A stretch of 57,154 bases of DNA from the NCBI RefSeq assembly GCF_015680235.1, contig NZ_JADLJL010000031.1, positions 1 through 57,154 of the forward strand. The letters run 5' to 3'. The stretch is from Pseudomonas guariconensis. GTDB lineage: Bacteria; Pseudomonadota; Gammaproteobacteria; Pseudomonadales; Pseudomonadaceae. Made by a program: the position numbers and the translations under genes. Shown here piece after piece: positions 50,163-57,154 of this stretch (positions are counted from its first letter, which is position 1; each line of letters begins with the position of its first letter). The notes beneath the pieces are model-generated. The model made no database searches. It saw only the letters and a list, made by a program, of their open reading frames with translations, and was not told where the DNA came from.

Positions 50163-50809
50163 GCGAGCACGCCTTCTCCGATGCCGAGCGCGCCGCAGTT
50201 TACCGGGCCATCGGTGAGCGTCGCGACATGCGCCATTTCGCCGGCGGCGAGGTGGCGCCCGAGTTGCTTGCCCGTCTGCTGGCGGCGGCCCACCAGGCCC
50301 CTAGCGTCGGCCTGATGCAGCCGTGGCGCTTCATTCGCATCAGCGAACGAACCCTGCGTGAGCGTATCCAGGCGCTGGTGGAGCAGGAGCGCCAGCGTAC
50401 CGCCCAGGCCCTGGGCCAGCGCTCCGATGAATTCATGAAGCTCAAGGTCGAAGGCATCCAGGACTGCGCCGAAGTGCTGGTGGCCGCGCTGATGGACCAC
50501 CGCGAAGCCCACGTTTTCGGCCGGCGGACCTTGCCGGAAATGGACCTGGCCTCCCTGGCTTGCGCCATCCAGAACCTGTGGCTGGCGGCCCGCGCGGAAG
50601 GCCTGGGCATGGGCTGGGTGTCGTTGTTCGACCCCCAGGCCTTGGGCCTGCTGCTGGGCATGCCGGCGGGCGCCAAGCCGGTGGCGGTGCTGTGCCTGGG
50701 CCCGGTGGTCGAGTTCTACCCGGCGCCGATGCTGGTGCTGGAGCAGTGGGCGCAGGAGCAGCCTTTGAGCGAAATGCTCTTCGAGAACCAATGGGGAGAA
50801 CGCCGATGA
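50159..50809 (+). CDS. bluB: 5,6-dimethylbenzimidazole synthase BluB
   Basis: FMN-dependent oxygenase-like enzyme (216 aa) that breaks down reduced FMN with O2 to make DMB, the lower ligand base. A nitroreductase fold is shown by YRAIGERRDMRHFAGG, AAHQAPSVGLMQPWRFI and GLGMGWVSLFDP. The RRDMR and GWVS segments contain the conserved Asp and Ser used by BluB. Its position inside the operon shows the aerobic DMB route. It overlaps cobD by 4 bases. Confidence 0.92.
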   Translation: MSEHAFSDAERAAVYRAIGERRDMRHFAGGEVAPELLARLLAAAHQAPSVGLMQPWRFIRISERTLRERIQALVEQERQRTAQALGQRSDEFMKLKVEGIQDCAEVLVAALMDHREAHVFGRRTLPEMDLASLACAIQNLWLAARAEGLGMGWVSLFDPQALGLLLGMPAGAKPVAVLCLGPVVEFYPAPMLVLEQWAQEQPLSEMLFENQWGERR

Positions 50810-51714
50810 GCGTGGCCTTGCTGACCGTGGCCGGGGTGGCCCTGGATGCCTTGCTGGGTGAACCGAGGCGCTGGCACCCGCTGGTGGCCTTCGGCAACTT
50901 CGCCTCGCGCCTGGAACAGCGCTTAAATGCGGGCGGGCGGGGCTGGCGCAGCCACGGCGTCAGCGCCTGGTTCCTGGCCGTGGTGCCGCTGACATTGCTG
51001 GCGCTGATCCTTTCCTGGCTGCCGGGTATCGGCTGGCTGGTGGATGTGCTGGCGCTGTATTGCGCCCTGGGCCTGCGCAGCCTGGGCGAGCACGTGCTGC
51101 CGGTGGCCGAGGCCTTGCGCCGTGGTGACCTGGGCGAGGCACGCCGGCGCGTGGGTTACCTGGTCAGCCGCGAAACCCGCGAGCTGGACGAGCCCGCCGT
51201 GGCGCGGGCGGCCACTGAGTCGGTGCTGGAGAACGGCAGCGACGCGGTGTTCGCCGCCTTGTTCTGGTTCGTCGTGGCCGGTGCGCCCGGGGTGGTGCTG
51301 TACCGTCTGAGCAATACCCTCGATGCCATGTGGGGCTATCGTAATGAACGGTTCGAGCGCTTCGGTTGGGCCGCGGCGCGTATCGACGATGTACTCAATT
51401 ACCTGCCCGCCCGGTTGGTGGCACTGACCTACGCGCTGCTGGGCAAGACCCGCCTGGCCTTGGCCTGCTGGCGCAACCAGGCGCCGCTGTGGGACAGCCC
51501 CAACGCAGGCCCGGTGATGGCTGCCGGTGCCGGCGCCCTGGGCGTCGAACTGGGTGGCCCCGCGGTGTACCACGGCGAGTTGCATGAGCGCCCGCGCCTG
51601 GGCGAAGGCCCCATGGCCGATGTCGACGCCATCGAGCGGGGCTGGAGCCTGGTCCAGCGGGGCGTGTGGCTATGGCTGTTGCTGATCTGCCTGGGAGCCT
51701 ACTGGAATGCTTGA
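50806..51714 (+). CDS. cobD: Adenosylcobinamide-phosphate synthase CobD
   Basis: Integral membrane protein (302 aa; CbiB type) that joins aminopropanol (phosphate) to adenosylcobyric acid. DALLGEPRRWHPLVAFG near the start, SVLENGSDAVFAALFWFVVAGAPG in the middle and PNAGPVMAAGAGALGVELGGPAVYHGE near the end are family blocks. About four helices are seen. It overlaps cobC by 8 bases. Confidence 0.92.
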   Translation: MSVALLTVAGVALDALLGEPRRWHPLVAFGNFASRLEQRLNAGGRGWRSHGVSAWFLAVVPLTLLALILSWLPGIGWLVDVLALYCALGLRSLGEHVLPVAEALRRGDLGEARRRVGYLVSRETRELDEPAVARAATESVLENGSDAVFAALFWFVVAGAPGVVLYRLSNTLDAMWGYRNERFERFGWAAARIDDVLNYLPARLVALTYALLGKTRLALACWRNQAPLWDSPNAGPVMAAGAGALGVELGGPAVYHGELHERPRLGEGPMADVDAIERGWSLVQRGVWLWLLLICLGAYWNA

Positions 51715-52699
51715 ACACGGTGGTCGCCTGCTGCGTGCGGTGCGCCGATACGGCATCGCCCGCGAACATTGGCTCGACCTCTCCAGCGGTATCGCCCCCT
51801 GGCCCTATGCAATCCCGCCGATCCCGCTGGACGCCTGGGCGCGCCTGCCGGAGACCGAGGACGGCCTGGAGCAGGCTGCGCGCGCCTATTACGGCGCGGC
51901 TGAACTGTTGCCGGTCGCCGGCTCCCAGGCGGCGATCCAGGCCTTACCCTGCCTGCGCCCGGCCGGGCGGGTCGGCGTGCTCTGGCCGTGCTATGCCGAG
52001 CATCCCCATGCCTGGCGACGGGCAGGGCATTCATTGGTCGAACTGGACGAAGCGCAGGTCGAGCAGAGGCTCGACAGCCTGGATGTGCTGGTGCTGGTCA
52101 ACCCAAACAACCCCACGGGGCGGCGCATCGAGCGCGAACGCCTGCTCGACTGGCATGGCCGCCTGGCGCGGCGTGGCGGCTGGCTGGTGGTCGATGAGGC
52201 CTTCATGGACAACACGCCCGCCCACAGCGTGGTCGAGTGCGCCACGCGCCCTGGGCTGATCGTGCTGCGCTCGTTTGGCAAATTCTTCGGTCTTGCCGGC
52301 GTGCGCCTGGGCTTCGTGATGGCCGAACAAGCATTGTTGCAGCGTCTGGCCGACCTGCTTGGGCCCTGGACCATCAGCGGGCCCACCCGGGTGCTAGGGC
52401 AGGCCTGTTTCCGCGACGGCGCGGCGCATGCGCTGCAAATCGCCCGCTGCGCCCAGGCCAGCCAACGCCTGGCTGCATTGCTGGTCGACGCTGGCCTCTC
52501 GCCCCTTGGCGGCTGCGACCTGTTCCAGTACGTGCGCAGCGAGCGGGCCGCGCACCTGCAGGATTTTCTCGCCCACCGCGGCATCCTGGTGCGTCTGTTC
52601 GAGCAGCCAGCGGCCGTGCGCCTTGGCCTGCCTGCCAGCGCTGCGGATGAGCAGCGCCTGCGTCAGGCCCTGGCGGACTACCAGAAGGAATCGGCATGA
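51707..52699 (+). CDS. cobC: Threonine-phosphate decarboxylase CobC
   Basis: PLP enzyme (330 aa) of the aminotransferase fold that makes (R)-1-amino-2-propanol phosphate from threonine phosphate. The PLP Lys is in LRSFGKFFGLAGVRLGF, and LVNPNNPTGRR and VDEAFMD are the conserved blocks. It is coupled to cobD (8-base overlap) and cobQ (4-base overlap). Confidence 0.9.
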   Translation: MLEHGGRLLRAVRRYGIAREHWLDLSSGIAPWPYAIPPIPLDAWARLPETEDGLEQAARAYYGAAELLPVAGSQAAIQALPCLRPAGRVGVLWPCYAEHPHAWRRAGHSLVELDEAQVEQRLDSLDVLVLVNPNNPTGRRIERERLLDWHGRLARRGGWLVVDEAFMDNTPAHSVVECATRPGLIVLRSFGKFFGLAGVRLGFVMAEQALLQRLADLLGPWTISGPTRVLGQACFRDGAAHALQIARCAQASQRLAALLVDAGLSPLGGCDLFQYVRSERAAHLQDFLAHRGILVRLFEQPAAVRLGLPASAADEQRLRQALADYQKESA

Positions 52700-54150
52700 C
52701 CACGCTCATGGTGCAAGGCACCACCTCCGATGCCGGCAAGAGTACGCTGGTCACCGCCCTGTGCCGTTGGCTGTTGCGCCAGGGTATCGGTGTGGTGCCG
52801 TTCAAGCCGCAGAACATGGCGCTCAACAGCGCGGTGACCGCCGACGGCGGCGAGATTGGCCGCGCCCAGGCGGTGCAGGCCCAGGCCTGCCGGCTGGCGC
52901 CGCACACCGACATGAACCCGGTGCTGCTCAAGCCCAACAGCGACACTGGGGCGCAGGTGATCGTCCACGGCCGTGCAGTGACCTGCATGAATGCCGTGGC
53001 CTACCACGACTACAAGGCTATCGCCATGCAGGCTGTGCTGGCTTCCCATCAGCGCCTCAGCGCCGCCTACGCGGTGGTGATGGTCGAGGGCGCGGGCTCG
53101 CCGGCGGAAATCAACCTGCGTGCCGGCGATATCGCCAACATGGGCTTCGCCGAGGCGGTGGACTGCCCGGTGATCCTGGTGGCCGACATCAACCGTGGTG
53201 GGGTCTTCGCCCACCTGGTCGGCACCCTCGAACTGCTGTCGCCGAGCGAGCAGGCGCGAGTCAAGGGCTTCGTCATCAACCGTTTCCGCGGCGACATCGC
53301 CTTGCTGCAACCGGGCCTGGATTGGCTGGAACAGCGCACCGGCAAACCGGTGCTGGGCGTGCTGCCCTACGTCACCGACCTGCACCTGGAAGCCGAGGAT
53401 GCCATCGATGTACGCCAGGCAACCCAGCAGGGGCGCCTGCTCAAGGTGATCGTGCCGGTGCTGCCGCGCATCAGCAACCATACGGACTTCGATCCGTTGC
53501 GCCTGCATCCGCAGGTCGACCTGCAGTTCATCGGCCCGGGCCAGCCGATCCCGCCGGCCGACCTGATCATCCTGCCGGGCTCCAAGAGCGTGCGCGGCGA
53601 CCTGGCGCAACTGCGCGCGCGTGGCTGGGACGCCGCCATTGCCCGGCACCTGCGCTACGGTGGCAAGCTGATCGGCATCTGCGGCGGCCTGCAGATGCTC
53701 GGCCAGCAGGTGCACGACCCGCTCGGCCTGGAAGGGGAGGCCGGCTCCAGCCCTGGGCTGGGGCTGCTGGACTACGCCACCGTGCTGGAGGCCGAAAAGC
53801 AGTTGCGTAACGTCTGCGGCACCCTGGGCCTGGAGCAGGCTGCGGTCAGCGGCTATGAAATCCATGCCGGCGTCACCCGTGGCCCAGCCCTGGAACGCCC
53901 GGCGGTTCAGCTGGCCGATGGCCGCTGCGATGGCGCGATCAGTGCCGACGGCCAGATCCTCGCCACCTATCTGCACGGCCTGTTCGAAGGCAGCCACTCG
54001 TGCGCCGCGCTGCTGCGTTGGGCCGGGTTGGACGATGCCCAGGTCATCGACTACGAAGCCCTGCGCGAACGGGACATCGAGCGCCTGGCCGACTTGGTGG
54101 AACGCCACCTGGACACCACGCGCCTGCGTGAACTGTGTGGAGTCGCCTGA
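52696..54150 (+). CDS. cobQ: Cobyric acid synthase
   Basis: Glutamine amidotransferase (484 aa) that amidates positions b, d, e and g. The P-loop-like TTSDAGKSTLVTALCRWL is at the N-terminus. NSAVTADGGEIGRAQA and VEGAGSPAEINLR follow. The C-terminal GATase domain has Cys in IGICGGLQMLG and later TYLHGLFE. The next gene starts one base after its stop. Confidence 0.94.
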   Translation: MTTLMVQGTTSDAGKSTLVTALCRWLLRQGIGVVPFKPQNMALNSAVTADGGEIGRAQAVQAQACRLAPHTDMNPVLLKPNSDTGAQVIVHGRAVTCMNAVAYHDYKAIAMQAVLASHQRLSAAYAVVMVEGAGSPAEINLRAGDIANMGFAEAVDCPVILVADINRGGVFAHLVGTLELLSPSEQARVKGFVINRFRGDIALLQPGLDWLEQRTGKPVLGVLPYVTDLHLEAEDAIDVRQATQQGRLLKVIVPVLPRISNHTDFDPLRLHPQVDLQFIGPGQPIPPADLIILPGSKSVRGDLAQLRARGWDAAIARHLRYGGKLIGICGGLQMLGQQVHDPLGLEGEAGSSPGLGLLDYATVLEAEKQLRNVCGTLGLEQAAVSGYEIHAGVTRGPALERPAVQLADGRCDGAISADGQILATYLHGLFEGSHSCAALLRWAGLDDAQVIDYEALRERDIERLADLVERHLDTTRLRELCGVA

Positions 54151-54151
54151 C

Positions 54152-54673
54152 ATGCGCAACCTGATCCTCGGCGGTGCCCGCTCCGGCAAGAGCCGCCTGG
54201 CCGAACAGTTGGCCGTGGCCAGCGGCCTGCCGGTCACCTACATCGCCACCAGCCAGCCGCTGGATGGCGAGATGAACGAACGTGTGCAGTTGCACCGCCA
54301 GCGCCGCCCCGCCGAATGGGGGCTGCTCGAGGAGCCCCTGGCCCTGGCCGCGGTGCTGCGCGCGCACGCCGATACCGGCCGCTGCCTGCTGGTGGATTGC
54401 CTGACCCTGTGGCTGACCAATCTGCTGATGCTCGAAGACGACCAGCGCCTGGCCCAGGAGCGCGATGCACTGCTCGACTGCCTGCAGACCCTGCCCGGCA
54501 CCCTCATCCTGGTCAGCAACGAAACCGGCCTGGGCGTGGTGCCCATGGGCGAGCTGACCCGCCGCTATGTCGACCTGGCCGGCTGGCTGCACCAGGCCGT
54601 GGCCGAACGCTGCGAACGTGTGGTGCTGACGGTCGCCGGCCTACCTCTCATGCTCAAAGGACCTGCCCTATGA
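54152..54673 (+). CDS. cobP: Adenosylcobinamide kinase / guanylyltransferase
   Basis: Bifunctional enzyme (173 aa; CobU in enteric naming) that phosphorylates adenosylcobinamide and adds GMP. The N-terminal P-loop is LGGARSGKSRLAEQLA; HRQRRPAEWGLLEEP contains the guanylated His; DCLTLWLTN follows. The overlap with the next gene is 4 bases. Confidence 0.92.
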   Translation: MRNLILGGARSGKSRLAEQLAVASGLPVTYIATSQPLDGEMNERVQLHRQRRPAEWGLLEEPLALAAVLRAHADTGRCLLVDCLTLWLTNLLMLEDDQRLAQERDALLDCLQTLPGTLILVSNETGLGVVPMGELTRRYVDLAGWLHQAVAERCERVVLTVAGLPLMLKGPAL

Positions 54674-55725
54674 ACCAACCCTGGTGGCGCGCCCCCTGCC
54701 AACCGTTCGATACCGCTGCCATGGAGCAGGCGCGTGCCCGCCAGCGACAGTTGACCAAGCCGGCGGGCTCGCTTGGCCAGCTGGAAGGCCTGGCCGTGCA
54801 TCTGGCCGGCTTGCAGGGCTGTGAACGGCCATCCCTCGAGCAGGTCGCCATCGCGATCTTCGCCGGTGACCATGGCGTGGTGGAGGAGGGCATCTCGGCC
54901 TATCCCCAGGCCGTGACCGGGCAGATGCTGCACAACTTCGTCGGCGGTGGCGCGGCGATCAGTGTGCTGGCGCGCGAGCTGGGCGCCAGCCTGGAAGTGG
55001 TCGACCTGGGTACGATCGATCTTGGCCTGGCATTGCCAGGCGTACATCATCTGCGCCTGGGCGCCGGTACCGCCAACTTCGCCCGCCAGCCGGCGATGAC
55101 CGACGCACAGCTGCAGGCAGCCCTCGGCGCCGGGCGTGACAGCGCCCAGCGTGCGACCGGACAAGGTGCCCGGCTGTTCATCGGCGGCGAAATGGGCATC
55201 GGCAATACCACCGCCGCCGCGGCCGTGGCCAGTACCCTGCTCGGCTGTCAGGCCCGTGAGCTGAGCGGCCCGGGCACTGGCCTGGACCCGGTCGGCGTGC
55301 GCCACAAGGCCGAGGTGATCGAGCGTGCCCTGGTGCTGCACGGGCTGCGTGCCGACGACCCGCTGCAGGCGCTGGGCTGTGTCGGCGGCTTCGAGATCGC
55401 AGCTTTGGCAGGTGCCTACCTGGCCTGCGCGCAACAGGGGGTGGCCGTGCTCGTGGATGGCTTCATCTGCAGCGTCGCCGCCCTGGTGGCTGTGCACCTG
55501 AATCCCCAGTGCCGTCCTTGGCTGCTGTTCGCCCATCAGGGCGCGGAGCCCGGCCACCGGGCAGTGCTCGAAGCACTGGAGGCGAGCCCGCTGCTGGCCC
55601 TGGGCCTGCGCCTGGGCGAAGGCAGCGGGGCCGCGCTGGCGGTCCCGTTGATGCGCCTGGCCTGTGCCCTGCACGGGCAGATGGCGACCTTTGCCGAGGC
55701 TGCCGTGGCGGATCGCCCGGCATGA
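54670..55725 (+). CDS. cobT: Nicotinate-nucleotide-dimethylbenzimidazole phosphoribosyltransferase
   Basis: Enzyme (351 aa; CobU in P. denitrificans naming) that makes alpha-ribazole phosphate from DMB and NaMN. FAGDHGVVEEGISAYPQAVT and GGEMGIGNTTAAAAVAS are hallmark blocks. The catalytic Glu is expected in AHQGAEPGHRAVLEAL. It acts directly downstream of BluB's product. Confidence 0.94.
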   Translation: MNQPWWRAPCQPFDTAAMEQARARQRQLTKPAGSLGQLEGLAVHLAGLQGCERPSLEQVAIAIFAGDHGVVEEGISAYPQAVTGQMLHNFVGGGAAISVLARELGASLEVVDLGTIDLGLALPGVHHLRLGAGTANFARQPAMTDAQLQAALGAGRDSAQRATGQGARLFIGGEMGIGNTTAAAAVASTLLGCQARELSGPGTGLDPVGVRHKAEVIERALVLHGLRADDPLQALGCVGGFEIAALAGAYLACAQQGVAVLVDGFICSVAALVAVHLNPQCRPWLLFAHQGAEPGHRAVLEALEASPLLALGLRLGEGSGAALAVPLMRLACALHGQMATFAEAAVADRPA

Positions 55726-56291
55726 TCGTCGACCTGCTGCGCCACGGCGAGACCGAGCAGGGTGGTGGCCTGCGTGGCAGCCTGGACGATGACCTGACCG
55801 AGCGCGGCTGGGCGCAGATGCACGCGGCGGTGGCCCAGGCCGGCCCATGGGACGTGTTGGTGAGCTCGCCGTTGCGCCGCTGTGCCCGGTTCGCCGAGCA
55901 GCTCGGTGCCCAGCTGGCCTTGCCCGTGCAATGCGAGGTGGGCGTTCGTGAGCTGCATTTCGGTGACTGGGAAGGGCGCAGCGCCGCGCAGATCATGCAG
56001 GACCAGGCCGATGCGTTGGGCCGCTTCTGGGCCGACCCCTATGCCTTCACGCCACCCAACGGCGAGCCGGTGGACGAGTTCGCCGAGCGGGTGCTGACGG
56101 CCATGGAGAACCTCGGTCGCCAGCATGCCGGCAAGCGCGTACTGCTGATCACCCATGGTGGAGTGATGCGCCTGCTACTGACGCGGGCCCGGGGCTTGCC
56201 GCGCGAACAACTGTTGCAGGTGGAGGTCGGGCATGGGGCGCTGGTGCGCCTTGCCCTGGCGGCCGATGGCCAGCTGCGCGAGGAGGCCTGA
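55722..56291 (+). CDS. Alpha-ribazole phosphatase-like histidine phosphatase
   Basis: Histidine phosphatase (189 aa) with LLRHGETEQGG at the N-terminus (phospho-His RHG), SSPLRRCARFAEQL, RELHFGDWEG and ITHGGVMR (second catalytic His). In the operon it probably removes the phosphate from alpha-ribazole phosphate or cobalamin phosphate, as CobC of enteric bacteria does. The symbol is left empty to avoid confusion with the decarboxylase cobC upstream. Confidence 0.88.
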   Translation: MIVDLLRHGETEQGGGLRGSLDDDLTERGWAQMHAAVAQAGPWDVLVSSPLRRCARFAEQLGAQLALPVQCEVGVRELHFGDWEGRSAAQIMQDQADALGRFWADPYAFTPPNGEPVDEFAERVLTAMENLGRQHAGKRVLLITHGGVMRLLLTRARGLPREQLLQVEVGHGALVRLALAADGQLREEA

Positions 56292-56292
56292 C

Positions 56293-57024
56293 ATGTCGCC
56301 CTTCTGGATCGCGCTGCAATTTCTCAGCAGCCTGCCGGTGCGCCTGCCAGGCATGCCCGAGCCTCGGCAGGTGGGCCGTTCGCTGCTCTACTATCCCTTG
56401 GTTGGCTTGCTGTTCGGCCTGGTGCTGTGGATGGCCAGCCATCTGCTGCAAGGCGCCGCTGCGCCTTTGCATGCGGCCTTGTTGTTGGCGCTATGGGTGG
56501 TGCTCAGCGGTGCCTTGCACCTGGATGGCCTGGCCGACAGTGCCGATGCCTGGCTAGGCGGTTTCGGCGACCGTGAGCGTACCCTGCGAATCATGAAGGA
56601 TCCGCGCAGCGGCCCGATCGCCGTGGTCACGCTGGTGCTGGTCCTGTTATTGAAGTTCTGTGCGTTGTGGGTGCTGGTGCAGCAGGATGCCGGCGGGTCG
56701 CTGGTGCTGGCGCCGGTGGTGGGGCGCGCGGCACTGCTCGGGTTGTTCATGGCCACCCCTTATGTGCGCCGGGGGGGGCTGGGGCAGGCGCTGGCCGATC
56801 ACCTGCCGAAAGAGACCGCTGCCTGGGTGCTGGCGGGCTCTGCGTTGGCTGCGGTGGTACTCGGCGGGTGGCAGGTGTTGGGGGTATTGCTACTGGCGGT
56901 GCTGGTCTTCGCATGGGGACGCCACCTGATGTGTCGGCGCTTGGGGGGGGCGACGGGGGACACGGCGGGTGCGTTGCTGGAGTTGGTGGAACTGGCGGTG
57001 GTGCTTGGGTTGGCATTGCTGTGA
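56293..57024 (+). CDS. cobS: Adenosylcobinamide-GDP ribazoletransferase (cobalamin synthase)
   Basis: Integral membrane enzyme (243 aa; CobV in P. denitrificans naming) that joins alpha-ribazole to adenosylcobinamide-GDP, the last step. LHLDGLADSADAWLGGF is the metal-binding hallmark, followed by the DPRSGPIAVVTLVLVLLLK helix. About six helices are seen. ATG 56293 follows a perfect AGGAGG. It is the last operon gene in the window. Confidence 0.93.
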   Translation: MSPFWIALQFLSSLPVRLPGMPEPRQVGRSLLYYPLVGLLFGLVLWMASHLLQGAAAPLHAALLLALWVVLSGALHLDGLADSADAWLGGFGDRERTLRIMKDPRSGPIAVVTLVLVLLLKFCALWVLVQQDAGGSLVLAPVVGRAALLGLFMATPYVRRGGLGQALADHLPKETAAWVLAGSALAAVVLGGWQVLGVLLLAVLVFAWGRHLMCRRLGGATGDTAGALLELVELAVVLGLALL

Positions 57025-57041
57025 AGGATCGAGTCCAGCCC

Positions 57042-57068
57042 CATCTCCGGCAAGCCGGCTCCACACAG
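57042..57068. repeat. REP element (single visible arm)
   Basis: CCGGCAAGCCGGCTCC follows cobS; an inverted partner, if any, lies outside or has decayed. Nothing else is seen in the last 130 bases. Confidence 0.6.
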
Positions 57069-57154
57069 AGGGTCAGCACTGGCCGTTTGTTCTTTGCTCG
57101 ACAGCGCAGCCCAAAGGGCTGGGTGACCTCCCGCAACAAGCGTACACAGGGCCT

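Overview
The window is a chromosomal segment of a Pseudomonas, most likely from the P. putida group. The gene order is the basis: nrdA/nrdB, rstA/rstB-like genes, pcpS, oprH-phoP-phoQ, dctA, then ldhA-gacS, cysM-rlmD-relA-mazG, purN-purM and a B12-riboswitch cobO-to-cobS operon. High GC, dense coding and many P. putida-type REP elements (cores such as GGCAAGCCCGCTCCCAC and GGAGCGGCCTTGTGCC) agree. No rRNA, tRNA, CRISPR array, insertion sequence or prophage was seen.

Layout. 0-8 kb holds a stand-alone catabolic-type acetolactate synthase, a YecA/UPF0149 protein, and class Ia ribonucleotide reductase encoded as separated nrdB and nrdA units, each with its own pair of NrdR-box-like sites. 8.5-15.3 kb is a signalling and envelope block: an RstAB-like two-component pair, the phosphopantetheinyl transferase PcpS, a periplasmic dienelactone-hydrolase-family protein, and oprH-phoP-phoQ behind a four-copy PhoP direct repeat. 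15.6-18.4 kb holds dctA, with a sigma-54 promoter and upstream dyads, then sprT and a Yip1-family gene. 18.6-24.1 kb holds ttcA, a Tag-like glycosylase, the arsC-wrbA-DUF2069 operon, a TlpA-like lipoprotein and the ldhA operon. 24.3-35.9 kb holds gacS, a divergent OmpR-type two-component pair, cysM-rlmD, relA, mazG and DUF2058. 36-42 kb holds purM-purN-DUF3108, DUF2066, an AI-2E/PerM permease and hda. 42.1-45.2 kb holds two tandem NlpC/P60 lipoproteins and a sugar-dehydrogenase-like lipoprotein.

The least ordinary gene is a protein of about 861 residues at 45.3-47.9 kb. It has a C-terminal ADP-ribosyltransferase-like R / S-x-T / E-x-E signature and an N-terminal region resembling those of large Pseudomonas dermonecrotic-toxin-like (DUF6543) proteins. 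A good sigma-70 promoter for the next operon overlaps its stop codon and leads straight into a cobalamin riboswitch.

48.3-57.0 kb is a tightly coupled ten-gene operon for late aerobic cobalamin synthesis: corrinoid adenosylation, a,c-amidation, DMB synthesis by BluB, aminopropanol attachment, cobyric acid synthesis and nucleotide-loop assembly. Translation is coupled at nearly every junction. REP elements mark most operon boundaries elsewhere but are absent inside this operon.

All calls come from reading sequence and motifs by eye. Start codons were chosen by Shine-Dalgarno position, overlap and family N-termini. No database search was possible.
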